From: Thermanaerothrix sp034436175
Lineage (GTDB): Bacteria > Chloroflexota > Anaerolineae > Anaerolineales > Anaerolineaceae
Assembly (NCBI GenBank): GCA_964427505.1
Contig: CAYRUO010000003.1
Coordinates: forward strand, 1 to 64,000
Length of the DNA: 64,000 nt
Direction of reading: 5' to 3'
Positions 44,187 to 53,078 of this stretch are shown piece after piece. Both the position numbers and the translations under genes were made by a program. The notes under the pieces are model-generated. The model made no database searches, was not told the origin of the DNA, and saw only the letters and a program-made list of their open reading frames with translations. How positions within the stretch are numbered: position 1 is the first letter of the stretch; the number at the start of each line of letters is the position of its first letter.

Positions 44187-44956
44187 GAGGATGTCCCGAC
44201 AATCGCAAACGTTTTTAGAAAGGCGGCGATTTCGTGGAAAACAATGGGATGATCGGTGTCGCAGGTGATGACATGCCCGCTGTTCTCGAGCCAGACCAAT
44301 TTCTTTTCGGGGGTTTCAAGGTGCTCATAGATGCGAATAGCATTTTCGGGGGTAACGGCACGGTCCTGTCGTGAATGGATGAGCAGTACCGGTATGCGAA
44401 TAAGAGGCAGTTCCTGGCGCATTTTGGCAAGCAAGCCCATTAATTGTTCAATGCCAGCGGTCGGATAAGCGGGATATTCGCGATGATCTTTAGCCAGGGC
44501 GGGATTATGCCAATCCGATGTACCTTTGGGTACTGTGGGAAGAAGATACTTCAGCCAACGAATAAAACGCAGGCGCCAATCATGTGGTAGGTCATAGGGG
44601 GTTGAAAGGCCTACAGCACCGTGGAGCGGGTAGTTCGCGGCAGCCAGCAGTGCCAGAGCGCCGCCCATTGAAAGCCCGATGGCGAAAACTTGATCGTAGT
44701 TGGCGTGGAGCAAGGCTAAACCATCCTCGACGCTGGCCAGCCAGTCCTCCCAGCGACAACGCATCAGATCTTCTAGGCGTGTCGCATGCCCTGCCAACCG
44801 AATACCCAGGACGGTGTAATTGAGATCGGCCAGGTACTCCCCCAATTTTCGCATTTCCCTAGGGGTGCCGGTGAATCCATGGATTAGCAAACAGGCCGTG
44901 CGACCACGGGGGAAAAAGAAGGGTTGAGCCTCGGACATCAAAAGCATAGAGGGCAC
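44183..44956 (-). CDS. Alpha/beta-hydrolase, carboxylesterase/monoacylglycerol lipase type
   Basis: 257 aa, cytoplasmic. Oxyanion region LLIHGFTGTPREM, nucleophile elbow GLSMGG (Ser near 96), acidic residue in HSRQDRAVTPENA and terminal His in NSGHVITCD, similar to Geobacillus Est30-type carboxylesterases. Five bases downstream of the M24 peptidase gene; overlaps the MFS gene. Confidence 0.9.
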   Translation of the reverse strand: MPSMLLMSEAQPFFFPRGRTACLLIHGFTGTPREMRKLGEYLADLNYTVLGIRLAGHATRLEDLMRCRWEDWLASVEDGLALLHANYDQVFAIGLSMGGALALLAAANYPLHGAVGLSTPYDLPHDWRLRFIRWLKYLLPTVPKGTSDWHNPALAKDHREYPAYPTAGIEQLMGLLAKMRQELPLIRIPVLLIHSRQDRAVTPENAIRIYEHLETPEKKLVWLENSGHVITCDTDHPIVFHEIAAFLKTFAIVGTSS

Positions 44957-44961
44957 CTTCC

Positions 44962-46068
44962 TTACTCTAGAAGATTTACGAGTTCACGCGGAAAATCGGT
45001 GAGGGTTAAGCAACCCTCTGTGGTCACAACAACGTTATCCTCAATGCGTATTCCTCCCAATCCGGGGAAGTAAAGTCCGGGCTCGATGGTGAAAACCATA
45101 CCAGGGGCAAGAGGTAAGGTGTTTTCGGCATAAATGTAAGGGGGTTCGTGGGCTTCTAGCCCAATGCCGTGCCCGGTGCGGTGGGTGAAAAAGTCGCCGT
45201 ATCCGGCTCGCGCGATAACACCCCGTGCCGTACGGTCAACCTCACCGGCGGGGATGCCGGGGCGCACACTAGAGCGTGCGGCTTGATTCGCCCTGAGAAC
45301 AATTTCGTGGGCAATTTTGAGATCAGGGGGAATTTCTCCCAGAGCAAAAACGCGGGTCAGGTCAGCGCAATATCCGTTCCAGGTTGCCCCCCAGTCAATC
45401 AATACGATATCCCCAGGTTGGAGGATACGTTCCCCAGGAACAGCATGGGGATTGGCGGAATTGGGCCCGCTGGCAACGATGGGATCAAAGGGCAGATTGG
45501 GCTCAGAACCGGCTCGCACGAGTTGAATGTACAGTTCGCCGGCGATATCGCGTTCGGTAACCCCTGGGCGAATGACCGGCAGAGTTGCCTGAAGGGCGTT
45601 TTGTGCGATTTCGACCGCCTTGCGCAGATGAGAGATTTCGGCCTCGGTTTTGTGAATGCGAAGATCGGCTAATAGGCTTTCTGCGGAGACAAAGGCGGCA
45701 GTGGGAAGGGTGGTATGAAGCAGGTTGAGTTCAAGGAACCGCATGCGGGTGGGCTCAACCCCAATGCGGCAGGGTTTCCCCGCTAAGGGTTGGACGGCTT
45801 GCATGAAGGCTGTTTTCCATGCGGTAGGATCGTCTGGATAGGGGATGGGTTGGATGGATAAAGTGCTATTATTCAGGTTGGACACCTCAAAGGCCGGTAA
45901 GATCAGGCGAGGCGGTTCCCCTGGAATGATGAGCAGGGCTATTGGGCGTTCAAAGAGGTGCATTTTGAGGCCGGTGAGATAAAAAAAGTTGGGGCCTGGC
46001 ACAAGAACCAGGGCATCCAGACCAGCGGAATGAAGACGTTCGTGCAAGTCGGTCATGATCGTGGTCAT
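44962..46068 (-). CDS. pepP: Xaa-Pro aminopeptidase / M24 family peptidase
   Basis: 368 aa. Creatinase N-terminal domain (about 8-135) and pita-bread catalytic domain. Metal ligands in LIDWGATWNGYCADLTRVF (two Asp), HRTGHGIGLEAHE (His), FTIEPGLYFPG (Glu) and GIRIEDNVVVT (Glu). Releases N-terminal residues before proline, or cleaves Xaa-Pro dipeptides; which of the two is not clear. First gene of the minus-strand cluster, with GGGAGG before ATG 46068. A second ATG at 46056 is possible. Confidence 0.9.
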   Translation of the reverse strand: MTTIMTDLHERLHSAGLDALVLVPGPNFFYLTGLKMHLFERPIALLIIPGEPPRLILPAFEVSNLNNSTLSIQPIPYPDDPTAWKTAFMQAVQPLAGKPCRIGVEPTRMRFLELNLLHTTLPTAAFVSAESLLADLRIHKTEAEISHLRKAVEIAQNALQATLPVIRPGVTERDIAGELYIQLVRAGSEPNLPFDPIVASGPNSANPHAVPGERILQPGDIVLIDWGATWNGYCADLTRVFALGEIPPDLKIAHEIVLRANQAARSSVRPGIPAGEVDRTARGVIARAGYGDFFTHRTGHGIGLEAHEPPYIYAENTLPLAPGMVFTIEPGLYFPGLGGIRIEDNVVVTTEGCLTLTDFPRELVNLLE

Positions 46069-46091
46069 TGCCTTTAGAACCTCCCAGGCCG

Positions 46092-46097
46092 ATTATA
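46092..46097 (-). promoter_or_regulatory. -10 box of the M24 peptidase cluster
   Basis: Perfect TATAAT on the minus strand (46097-46092), 23 bases before ATG 46068, leaving room for the GGGAGG ribosome site. No clear -35 box. Confidence 0.45.
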
Positions 46098-46165
46098 ACG
46101 CAAACCTCATCCGCCTTTGTGAGATTGGACGCGGGTGTCAGCGTTAGGATTCAGACATTCAGGGT

Positions 46166-46171
46166 TATAAT
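46166..46171 (+). promoter_or_regulatory. -10 box of the epimerase/GH57 pair, near-leaderless
   Basis: Perfect TATAAT followed by ten bases and ATG 46182; predicted leader of about four bases and no Shine-Dalgarno. Confidence 0.55.
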
Positions 46172-46181
46172 AATACCGAAC

Positions 46182-47111
46182 ATGATCCTGGTGACGGGTG
46201 CGACGGGGTTCGTCGGTCAGGCGTTGGTGCGACATTTGGTGTCACGACGGCGTCCGTTGCGTTTGCTTTTAAGACCCGGGGGGAAGCCTGCCCGCCTGCC
46301 TAAAGGGGTTGCCATTGATGCCGTGATTTGCGATTTGGGTGACGAGCGGGCACTGATGGCGGCGATGCGAGGGGTGACGCATGTCGTCCATCTTATAGGT
46401 GCGGAGCGAGAGAGCAGTCGCGCTTCGTTTGAGCGGGTAGATGTGCGATCCACACGTGCCCTGACCGAGGTGGCCGCTAAGGCTAAGGTACAGCGTTTTG
46501 TATATTTGAGTCATTTGGGAGCGGATCGCGCGTCGGCTTTTCCTCTGCTAAAAGCCAAAGGAATTGCCGAAGCCCTGATTATAAACAGCGGTGTGCCCTA
46601 TACCATTATTCGCTCGGCAGTTGCTTACGGCCCTGGCGATCAGTTCGTCACCGGGTTAGCCACCCTTTTACGGCGAACGCCGGGGTTTTTTTTGATGCCC
46701 GGCGATGGTTCGATGTTGATGCAACCCATTTGGATTGGCGATCTCGTGGAAGCCCTGGATATTGCCCTAACATATCCACCTTTGGAGAATCAGGTGGTCT
46801 CGATAGGCGGTCCTGAGTACCTTTCACTGCGTCAGATGGTGGATGTACTCATGACAACCCTGCGTCTTAAGCGCTGGATCATCCATATGCCTTTGGGAAA
46901 TCTCAAAATACTGGCTTTGATTTTGGATCAATGGCGGGGTTTCCCCATGCCGATTTATTGGCTCGATTACCTCTCTACAGATCGCACCACCTCGCTGGAA
47001 AACCTTCCGCGGATTTTTGGCATCATCCCGGCTCGTTTTCACCAGCAAGTAGGATTTTTGAGCAGACTCAAGAAATCATCTCCGGAACGGCTGGGAGTAC
47101 AGGAAGCATGA
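46182..47111 (+). CDS. NAD(P)-binding SDR-type epimerase/NmrA-like protein
   Basis: 309 aa, extended/atypical short-chain dehydrogenase. Dinucleotide motif VTGATGFVGQ at the very N-terminus. The usual YxxxK is replaced by the atypical SHLGAD...LLKAKGIAEAL region, as in complex-I 39-kDa-like (NDUFA9) and NmrA-related proteins. The substrate is unknown. The frame extends upstream to 46068 but MILVTGATG is the natural start. ATGA overlap with the GH57 gene. Confidence 0.85.
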   Translation: MILVTGATGFVGQALVRHLVSRRRPLRLLLRPGGKPARLPKGVAIDAVICDLGDERALMAAMRGVTHVVHLIGAERESSRASFERVDVRSTRALTEVAAKAKVQRFVYLSHLGADRASAFPLLKAKGIAEALIINSGVPYTIIRSAVAYGPGDQFVTGLATLLRRTPGFFLMPGDGSMLMQPIWIGDLVEALDIALTYPPLENQVVSIGGPEYLSLRQMVDVLMTTLRLKRWIIHMPLGNLKILALILDQWRGFPMPIYWLDYLSTDRTTSLENLPRIFGIIPARFHQQVGFLSRLKKSSPERLGVQEA

Positions 47112-48562
47112 CAAATCTTCAAGCGTTCTGTATTCATGGGCATTTCTATCAACCCCCGCGCGAAGATCCTATTACTGGGGAGGTCCCGGACGAGAGCGGA
47201 GCTGAGCCATTCCGTAATTGGAACGAGCGCATTCATGCCCACTGCTACCGTCCTAATGCTGAACTGGGTAATTTCGGGCGCATCTCGTTCGATTTTGGTC
47301 CCACCTTGCTCAATTGGATGAGCAGTTATGATCCGATCACCTTGGCGAAAATTGTCTCACAAGAGCGCTGGCATTACCGGCAGCGAGGAGTAGGCAACGG
47401 GTTAGCCCAACCGTATTTTCACGTGATTCTGCCGCTATTGCCCTGGTATGATCGCAAGACCCAAATTCTGTGGGGATTGCGGGCGTTTGAACATCGCTTT
47501 GGTCATTCTGCTAGTGGGCTGTGGTTACCGGAGACGGCGGTGGATGAAGATACGCTGGCCTTATGTGCCGAATTGGGGGTTCAGTTCACCATTTTAGCCC
47601 CCTGGCAGGCGGCAGAGCCCGATTTGGACGTAACCCAGCCCTATTGGTGGGAAGGCTCTAACCAGCACCTTGCACTTTTCTTTTATCATCCTGATTTGAG
47701 TACGCGAGTCAGTTTTGATCCCGAGTCCACATCGAATGCAGATCGTTTTCGCGCGATGGTGATGGAAGCCGCCGCTACTAATGGTGATGGTCACGCGAAG
47801 TTGATCTTGATCGCTTCCGACGGTGAGGTATATGGGCATCATCATCCGTTTCGGGATCATTTTTTAGCCCATTTGACTGAAACGAAGGATGACTCCCTTA
47901 AAAACACCTACTTAGGGGAGTGGTTGAGAGAACATCCGCCTCAACGCAAGATGGCGATACGGCCTGCAACATCATGGAGTTGTAGTCATGATCTTGCCCG
48001 TTGGTCTCGAGGTTGCAATTGTACACCGCAAAGTGCGTGGAAAGCCCCGTTTTGGGAAGCATTACACCGTTTGGGTGAGCAGTTAGACGGCTTGTACGGG
48101 CAAGTTGTAGGGCGTTATCTTAACCAGCCTTGGGCATTGGTTTGGCATTATATTGACGTGTTGTTAGGGCGCATTTCCCTAAGTGAATTGTTCTTTCGGT
48201 TGAGTGGAGAAATCCCGAAGGAACGGGTGTTACACCAAGTGGATTACCTACTGCGGGCACAACTCAATAAACAGCGCATGTACACCTCGTGCGGATGGTT
48301 TTTCGAGGATTTTGGCCGCCCTGAACCCCAAATCAATGTGCGCTATGCGGCCCAGGCCGTGTGGTGGAATACCCTGGCTACCGGGGTGGATTTATTCTCC
48401 GAAACTATGAATGCACTGGCGGGGGTACGTAGTAATGTGATCGCCCTAAATGCTGCGGAGGTCTTTTCGGCCCATTATGCTTATGCGGCACAGGCGCCGT
48501 TCCCATTGGTGGCGTCCTACCGGCCAGCTCGGTCAGCCACTGTGGGCCTGACTAACCGTTGA
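47108..48562 (+). CDS. GH57-family glycoside hydrolase with DUF3536-like C-terminus
   Basis: 484 aa. The start HGHFYQPPREDP is characteristic of this GH57 branch; GLWLPETAVDEDTL contains the probable nucleophile Glu, and SDGEVYGHHHPF the acid/base region. The C-terminal part (about 310-470) matches a DUF3536-like helical domain (FRLSGEIPKERVLHQVDYLL). Substrate unknown; related enzymes act on alpha-glucans. A longer frame begins inside the upstream gene, but ATG 47108 overlaps that stop as ATGA. Its stop abuts the mutS stop on the other strand. Confidence 0.87.
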   Translation: MTNLQAFCIHGHFYQPPREDPITGEVPDESGAEPFRNWNERIHAHCYRPNAELGNFGRISFDFGPTLLNWMSSYDPITLAKIVSQERWHYRQRGVGNGLAQPYFHVILPLLPWYDRKTQILWGLRAFEHRFGHSASGLWLPETAVDEDTLALCAELGVQFTILAPWQAAEPDLDVTQPYWWEGSNQHLALFFYHPDLSTRVSFDPESTSNADRFRAMVMEAAATNGDGHAKLILIASDGEVYGHHHPFRDHFLAHLTETKDDSLKNTYLGEWLREHPPQRKMAIRPATSWSCSHDLARWSRGCNCTPQSAWKAPFWEALHRLGEQLDGLYGQVVGRYLNQPWALVWHYIDVLLGRISLSELFFRLSGEIPKERVLHQVDYLLRAQLNKQRMYTSCGWFFEDFGRPEPQINVRYAAQAVWWNTLATGVDLFSETMNALAGVRSNVIALNAAEVFSAHYAYAAQAPFPLVASYRPARSATVGLTNR

Positions 48563-51142
48563 TCATTTTGAGTCCAGATATTTCTTCTGCCACTCGTAGA
48601 GTTTGTTGAGGGCTTCTAGGGGGGTAAGTACATTCAGATCGAGGCTTTTCAATTCTTCGAGTAAGGGATTGGTCTCGGGGAAGAGGGTTAATTGCTGAGG
48701 GAGAGCGGGATTGAACGAGACTGCTCGGCCTGATGTGCGTTCTAGTTGTTCTAGAATTTCGCTGGCGCGTTGAATCACCGGACGTGGCAAGCCTGCTAAT
48801 TGGGCAACATGGATACCGTAGGAACGATCTGCGCCACCAGGGACGATTTTGTGCAGGAAGATGACGCGGTTCTCGGTCTCGGTAACGGCAACGTTATAAT
48901 TACGTACCCCGGGAAGAAGATCAGCCAATTGCGTTAACTCGTGGTAGTGGGTGGCAAAGAGCGTTCGCGGGCGTAGGCGTGGGTGATTGTGCAAGTACTC
49001 GACCACAGCCCAAGCAATCGAAAGCCCATCGTAGGTAGAGGTGCCGCGTCCGATCTCGTCCAGGATCAGCAAACTGCGTTGGGTGGCGTGGTTGAGGATA
49101 TTGGCCGTTTCGGTCATTTCCACCATAAATGTGGATTGGCCAGCAAAGATTTCATCTTGAGCGCCGATACGGGTGAAAATACGATCCACACACCCGATGC
49201 GGGCGGAGGCGGCGGGAACAAAGGAACCAATTTGCGCCATGAGCACAATCAGGGCAACCTGGCGCAGAAAGGTGGACTTGCCGCTCATGTTGGGCCCGGT
49301 GATGATGCGGATTACCTCGCCGGCTTCAAAGACACAGTCATTGGGCACGAACCGCTCACCCTTGAGCATTTTTTCCACCACCGGATGACGTCCCTCGCGA
49401 ATATCCAGCGTCAGATCATCGGTAATTTCGGGGCGAGTGTAGCCATTTAGTGCGGCCGCCTCAGCCAGCGCGGCGTAAACATCCAGTTCGGCTAAAGCCT
49501 GGGCAGTTTCAAGAAGATGCTGACTGGCAGCGACAATTTCTTGGCATAATTCCTTAAAGAGGCGAGATTCGAGCTCCCGGATGCGGTCCTCTGCGTTTAG
49601 GATGAGAGCCTCGTATTCTTTCATCTCCGGGGTGATGAACCGCTCTGCGTTGACCAGGGTTTGCTTGCGGATGTATTCCGGGGGGGCTTGCGAGGCAAGG
49701 GCGCGTGAGATTTCAATATAATAGCCAAAAACTTTGTTATAGCCCACCTTAAGGGTTTTAATACCGGTGCGTTCGCGCTCGGCGGCTTCCAGATTAGCAA
49801 TCCAATCGCGGGCATGTTGCGAGGCTTGGATGATCTGATCCAATTCAGCCGAGTATCCGGGGCGGAAAATACCGGTTGTTTGCAGGGTTGCCGGAGGCTC
49901 ATCCACTAAGGCCGCTTCTAACTTCTCGCATAGATCAGATTCAAGATAAAGATGGGCAAGTAACGTTTGAAGTGGTGCAGGAAGCGCTTCTGTGAAAAGA
50001 TGGTGTACTGCAGGTAAACTGCGTAAAATGCTGCGTAAATTTGCAAGATCACGCGGCCCGGCATGACCGGCAATGACACGGTTGGTAAGCCGTTCCAAGT
50101 CACCTAAGCCTTTCAATCGAGCGCGCAACTCGGCGCGTAACATACCCTGCGTGAAGAAGAAGGCAACGATGTCTTGACGCCGGCGAATGGCTTCAGGGTT
50201 GATCAGAGGCTTGCTCAGCCATTGGCGTAGTAATCGCCGCCCCATGGGGGTTATGGTGTAGTCCAGTACACTTAGTAGCGACCCTTGAGTCTCACCCTGG
50301 CGCATTGTTTCGGTGAGTTCCAAACTGCGCCGGGTGTTGGCGTCTAAAAGCATAAAATCTGAAGAGGTGTAGGTGGAAAGGCTGGTGAGCAGTTTAAGAG
50401 CATTGGGCTGGGTTTCTTGCAGGTATTGGAGAATGGCGCCTGCGGCACCAATTGCCAGGGGCTTTTTGGTGAGGCCGTAGCCATCCAGCACGGTGACCCC
50501 GAAGTGATTTTTCAATACTTCCTGACAACGTGCAGTTTCAAAGCGCCAGGTAGGAAGTAATGTAAGGTGATTAGGGATGATCTCGCCAAAAGCGGCCTGA
50601 TTTTCAGGTAACAAGGTTTCAGCCGGTTGGATGCGGGCAAGTTCGGCGCGAAGCAGGGTATCTAGGTGCTCTCCGCTCAATTCGGTCGCGCGGAATTCCC
50701 CGGTGGTGATATCCACATAAGCGATACCGGCAGCGTTATCCTGGGCAATCAGGGCGGCGAGGTAGTTGTTATAATCGGTCTTAAGCAAAGTGGGTTCAAC
50801 GACCGTACCCGGGGTCACCACACGCACGACTTGACGTGGAAATAAGCCTCGGGTAGGTTGATCGCCCACTTGCTCACAGATTGCGACATGATAGCCTTTC
50901 TCGATCAACCGAGAGAGATAGTTCTCAACAGCATGATAGGGGATGCCGGCCATGGGCACGCGTACCCCTTTGGCGACATTACGCGAGGTAAGTACGATAT
51001 CGAGTTCGCGCGCCGTGATTTCGGCATCCTCATCGAATGTTTCGTAAAAGTCACCTAGACGGAAGAACAAGATTGCATGGGGGTACTGGCGCTTTATTTC
51101 GAGGTACTGCTGGCGAATGGGAGAGACATCCTCTTGGGTCAT
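48563..51142 (-). CDS. mutS: DNA mismatch repair protein MutS
   Basis: 859 aa, MutS1 type. Mismatch-reading F32-Y33-E34 in GDFYETF, connector and lever domains, Walker A GPNMSGKST near 615, Walker B LLILDEIGRGTSTYDG and a C-terminal HTH. Start: frames run up to 51259 inside the divergent gene, but a promoter fits ATG 51142 (MTQEDVSP), with ATG 51151 overlapping the -10 box. No mutL is adjacent. Confidence 0.96.
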   Translation of the reverse strand: MTQEDVSPIRQQYLEIKRQYPHAILFFRLGDFYETFDEDAEITARELDIVLTSRNVAKGVRVPMAGIPYHAVENYLSRLIEKGYHVAICEQVGDQPTRGLFPRQVVRVVTPGTVVEPTLLKTDYNNYLAALIAQDNAAGIAYVDITTGEFRATELSGEHLDTLLRAELARIQPAETLLPENQAAFGEIIPNHLTLLPTWRFETARCQEVLKNHFGVTVLDGYGLTKKPLAIGAAGAILQYLQETQPNALKLLTSLSTYTSSDFMLLDANTRRSLELTETMRQGETQGSLLSVLDYTITPMGRRLLRQWLSKPLINPEAIRRRQDIVAFFFTQGMLRAELRARLKGLGDLERLTNRVIAGHAGPRDLANLRSILRSLPAVHHLFTEALPAPLQTLLAHLYLESDLCEKLEAALVDEPPATLQTTGIFRPGYSAELDQIIQASQHARDWIANLEAAERERTGIKTLKVGYNKVFGYYIEISRALASQAPPEYIRKQTLVNAERFITPEMKEYEALILNAEDRIRELESRLFKELCQEIVAASQHLLETAQALAELDVYAALAEAAALNGYTRPEITDDLTLDIREGRHPVVEKMLKGERFVPNDCVFEAGEVIRIITGPNMSGKSTFLRQVALIVLMAQIGSFVPAASARIGCVDRIFTRIGAQDEIFAGQSTFMVEMTETANILNHATQRSLLILDEIGRGTSTYDGLSIAWAVVEYLHNHPRLRPRTLFATHYHELTQLADLLPGVRNYNVAVTETENRVIFLHKIVPGGADRSYGIHVAQLAGLPRPVIQRASEILEQLERTSGRAVSFNPALPQQLTLFPETNPLLEELKSLDLNVLTPLEALNKLYEWQKKYLDSK

Positions 51143-51149
51143 GGTTATC

Positions 51150-51178
51150 ATTCTATGAACTTCGAGGGTTTTCGGCAA
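51150..51178 (-). promoter_or_regulatory. Promoter of mutS with leaderless start
   Basis: On the minus strand TTGCCG (51178-51173), 17-bp spacer, TAGAAT (51155-51150), then seven bases and ATG 51142. No Shine-Dalgarno. Confidence 0.65.
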
Positions 51179-51200
51179 GGGTGCAAGAAAAGATTGCCTA

Positions 51201-51206
51201 TATAAT
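51201..51206 (+). promoter_or_regulatory. -10 box of the second aldo/keto reductase gene
   Basis: Perfect TATAAT, leaving a leader of about 33 nt that contains GGAGGTG at 51237-51243 before ATG 51246. No good -35 is visible. Confidence 0.5.
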
Positions 51207-51245
51207 TTGTGAGGGAACTTGATATTCAAACTGCATGGAGGTGCT

Positions 51246-52190
51246 ATGACGGATGTCATTAATTCTCGGCATCCCGTTTTTCAAGGGGTTGAAATGGGTG
51301 TGGGCACGTGGGCGTGGGGAGATCGTTTGGTGTGGGGATTTGGGCGTGGGTATTCACGGGAGGATTTGAAAGAAACCTTCCGTTTTTGTGTTGAGTCGGG
51401 TTTGACTTTTTTTGACACAGCAGAAGTTTATGGTCAAGGGTTGTCCGAACGATTGTTGGGAGAGTTTATCGCCGACGTGGAAGGCCCGGTGCGGGTGGCG
51501 ACAAAATTTATGCCTTATCCGTGGCGGTTGAGCCGACGGGATTTACTGCGTGCACTCCAAAACAGCCTGCGGCGTTTACGGCGAGAACAGGTTGATCTCT
51601 ATCAGATCCATTGGCCATTGCCACCGGTGCGAATTGAGGTTTGGATGGAAGCCATGATCGAGGCCGTTCAGCGTGGGTGGACGCTGGCGGTGGGCGTTTC
51701 TAATTACAATTACGATCAAATGATGCGCGCTTATGAAGCGCTGACCCGTCATGGTATCCCCTTGGCCTCGAATCAGGTGGAATATCATTTACTGGATCGA
51801 AGCGTCGAGCAGAATAGAGTTATGCAAGCATGCCGTGATTTGGGGATCACATTGATCGCGTACAGCCCGTTGGCGATGGGAGTATTGACCGGCAAATACA
51901 CGCCGGAAAACCCACCTCAAGGTTTTCGAGGACGGCGCTATAATCGCCAATACTTAAAGAGAGTTCAGCCCTTGATACAGGCACTTCGAGATATTGGGGC
52001 TGCCCATGGTGGACGGACACCTGCGCAGGTGGCGTTGAATTGGGTCATATGTAAGGGAGCGTTGCCGATCCCCGGAGTGAAAAATCGTGCTCAGGCTGAG
52101 CAGAATTTAGGGGCATTGGGGTGGCGGCTTTCGGATGAAGAGGTGGCCAAATTAGACGAAATTAGCGAACGGGTAACGCGCATTGGATAG
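51246..52190 (+). CDS. Aldo/keto reductase
   Basis: 314 aa, NAD(P)H-dependent. Catalytic tetrad D57, Y62, K87 and H122 (FFDTAEVYGQG, ATKF, QIHWP). IAYSPLAMGVLTGKY and PIPGVKNRAQAEQN are typical of the AKR family branch common in plants and bacteria. Substrate unknown. GGAGGTG selects ATG 51246 over an in-frame ATG at 51219. Only distantly similar to the 9.2-kb AKR. Confidence 0.9.
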   Translation: MTDVINSRHPVFQGVEMGVGTWAWGDRLVWGFGRGYSREDLKETFRFCVESGLTFFDTAEVYGQGLSERLLGEFIADVEGPVRVATKFMPYPWRLSRRDLLRALQNSLRRLRREQVDLYQIHWPLPPVRIEVWMEAMIEAVQRGWTLAVGVSNYNYDQMMRAYEALTRHGIPLASNQVEYHLLDRSVEQNRVMQACRDLGITLIAYSPLAMGVLTGKYTPENPPQGFRGRRYNRQYLKRVQPLIQALRDIGAAHGGRTPAQVALNWVICKGALPIPGVKNRAQAEQNLGALGWRLSDEEVAKLDEISERVTRIG

Positions 52191-52192
52191 GT

Positions 52193-52993
52193 TTAATCCT
52201 CGAATTCCAAGGTTAGAGATGGCTCGTCAGGAAGTTCACCCGTTGCCTCTACTTCGATCTCGGCAAAGAGCGTGGGCTGATGAGCGACCACCAGGCGCTG
52301 TTTGATGAGTTCCAGCATGGCCAAGAATGTGACCACAACCTCGGTGCGGGTGGTTCGTTGTCCTAGAAGACGACGGAAGGTGACGCGGGGAATTTGACGC
52401 AGGGTCTGCAGCAAGTGGGTGATTTTCTGACGAATGGTGATCCGAGGGAGCATGACCGTTTTCTCGAGCGCTTCAGGTGAGGCGCGCTGAATCAGGGCAT
52501 TACGTGCGGCGAGAATCAGTTCTTCAAGGGAAAGACCTTCCAGGTGGGGTTTTAGATTGAGGTGGCGAAGTAAGGGGGGAGCGCTCCGGGTATAGGTGCG
52601 TAGGTTTTGATTCTCGCGGTGGTGTAAGTATTCCGCGGCTTCTTTGAAGCGCTTATAGCGTTTTAATTGTTCCACCAGATCATCTTCATTGGTGGGTGCT
52701 TCCTCAGAGGAAAGGGCGGTTTCTTGGCTTGAGGGAGGACGGGGAAGGAGTGCGGCTGATTTGATTTGAAGTAAACGTGCGGCGATAACCAGGAAGGCCG
52801 AAACTTCCTCGGGATCACGGTTCTCAAGGTGTTTAAGGTGTTCAAGATATTGATCAGTGACTTGGGCCAGTGAGAGGCGGGTGATATCAAGTTCGGCACG
52901 CTCGATGAGATAGAGTAAGAGGTCAAGCGGCCCTTGGAACACATCGGTGACAACCGTGTAGGACGCACCAGGGTGGATCACAGAAGCGGTCAT
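52193..52993 (-). CDS. scpA: Segregation and condensation protein ScpA
   Basis: Kleisin subunit of the SMC-ScpAB condensin, 266 aa. The N-terminal domain has FQGPLDLLLYLIERAELDI and LEHLKHL, which in known kleisins bind the SMC neck; the C-terminal winged helix (about 175-245) binds the SMC head. scpB, its usual neighbour, is absent from the window, whereas smc lies 3 kb away on the other strand. The start is near-leaderless. Confidence 0.93.
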   Translation of the reverse strand: MTASVIHPGASYTVVTDVFQGPLDLLLYLIERAELDITRLSLAQVTDQYLEHLKHLENRDPEEVSAFLVIAARLLQIKSAALLPRPPSSQETALSSEEAPTNEDDLVEQLKRYKRFKEAAEYLHHRENQNLRTYTRSAPPLLRHLNLKPHLEGLSLEELILAARNALIQRASPEALEKTVMLPRITIRQKITHLLQTLRQIPRVTFRRLLGQRTTRTEVVVTFLAMLELIKQRLVVAHQPTLFAEIEVEATGELPDEPSLTLEFED

Positions 52994-53003
52994 GGCAGGT
53001 GGG

Positions 53004-53012
53004 ATTATAGCA
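53004..53012 (-). promoter_or_regulatory. Extended -10 promoter of scpA
   Basis: On the minus strand TGC directly precedes a perfect TATAAT (53009-53004); ten bases separate it from ATG 52993, so the leader is about four bases. Confidence 0.6.
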
Positions 53013-53064
53013 TTTTTGTGTAGATATACATGTGGATGAAGCCTTCTGGCCCTTTATTCCAAAG

Positions 53065-53070
53065 TATAAT
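53065..53070 (+). promoter_or_regulatory. -10 box of moaC, near-leaderless
   Basis: Perfect TATAAT, then eight bases to ATG 53079. No Shine-Dalgarno and no obvious -35 box. Confidence 0.55.
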
Positions 53071-53078
53071 TAGAGCAT

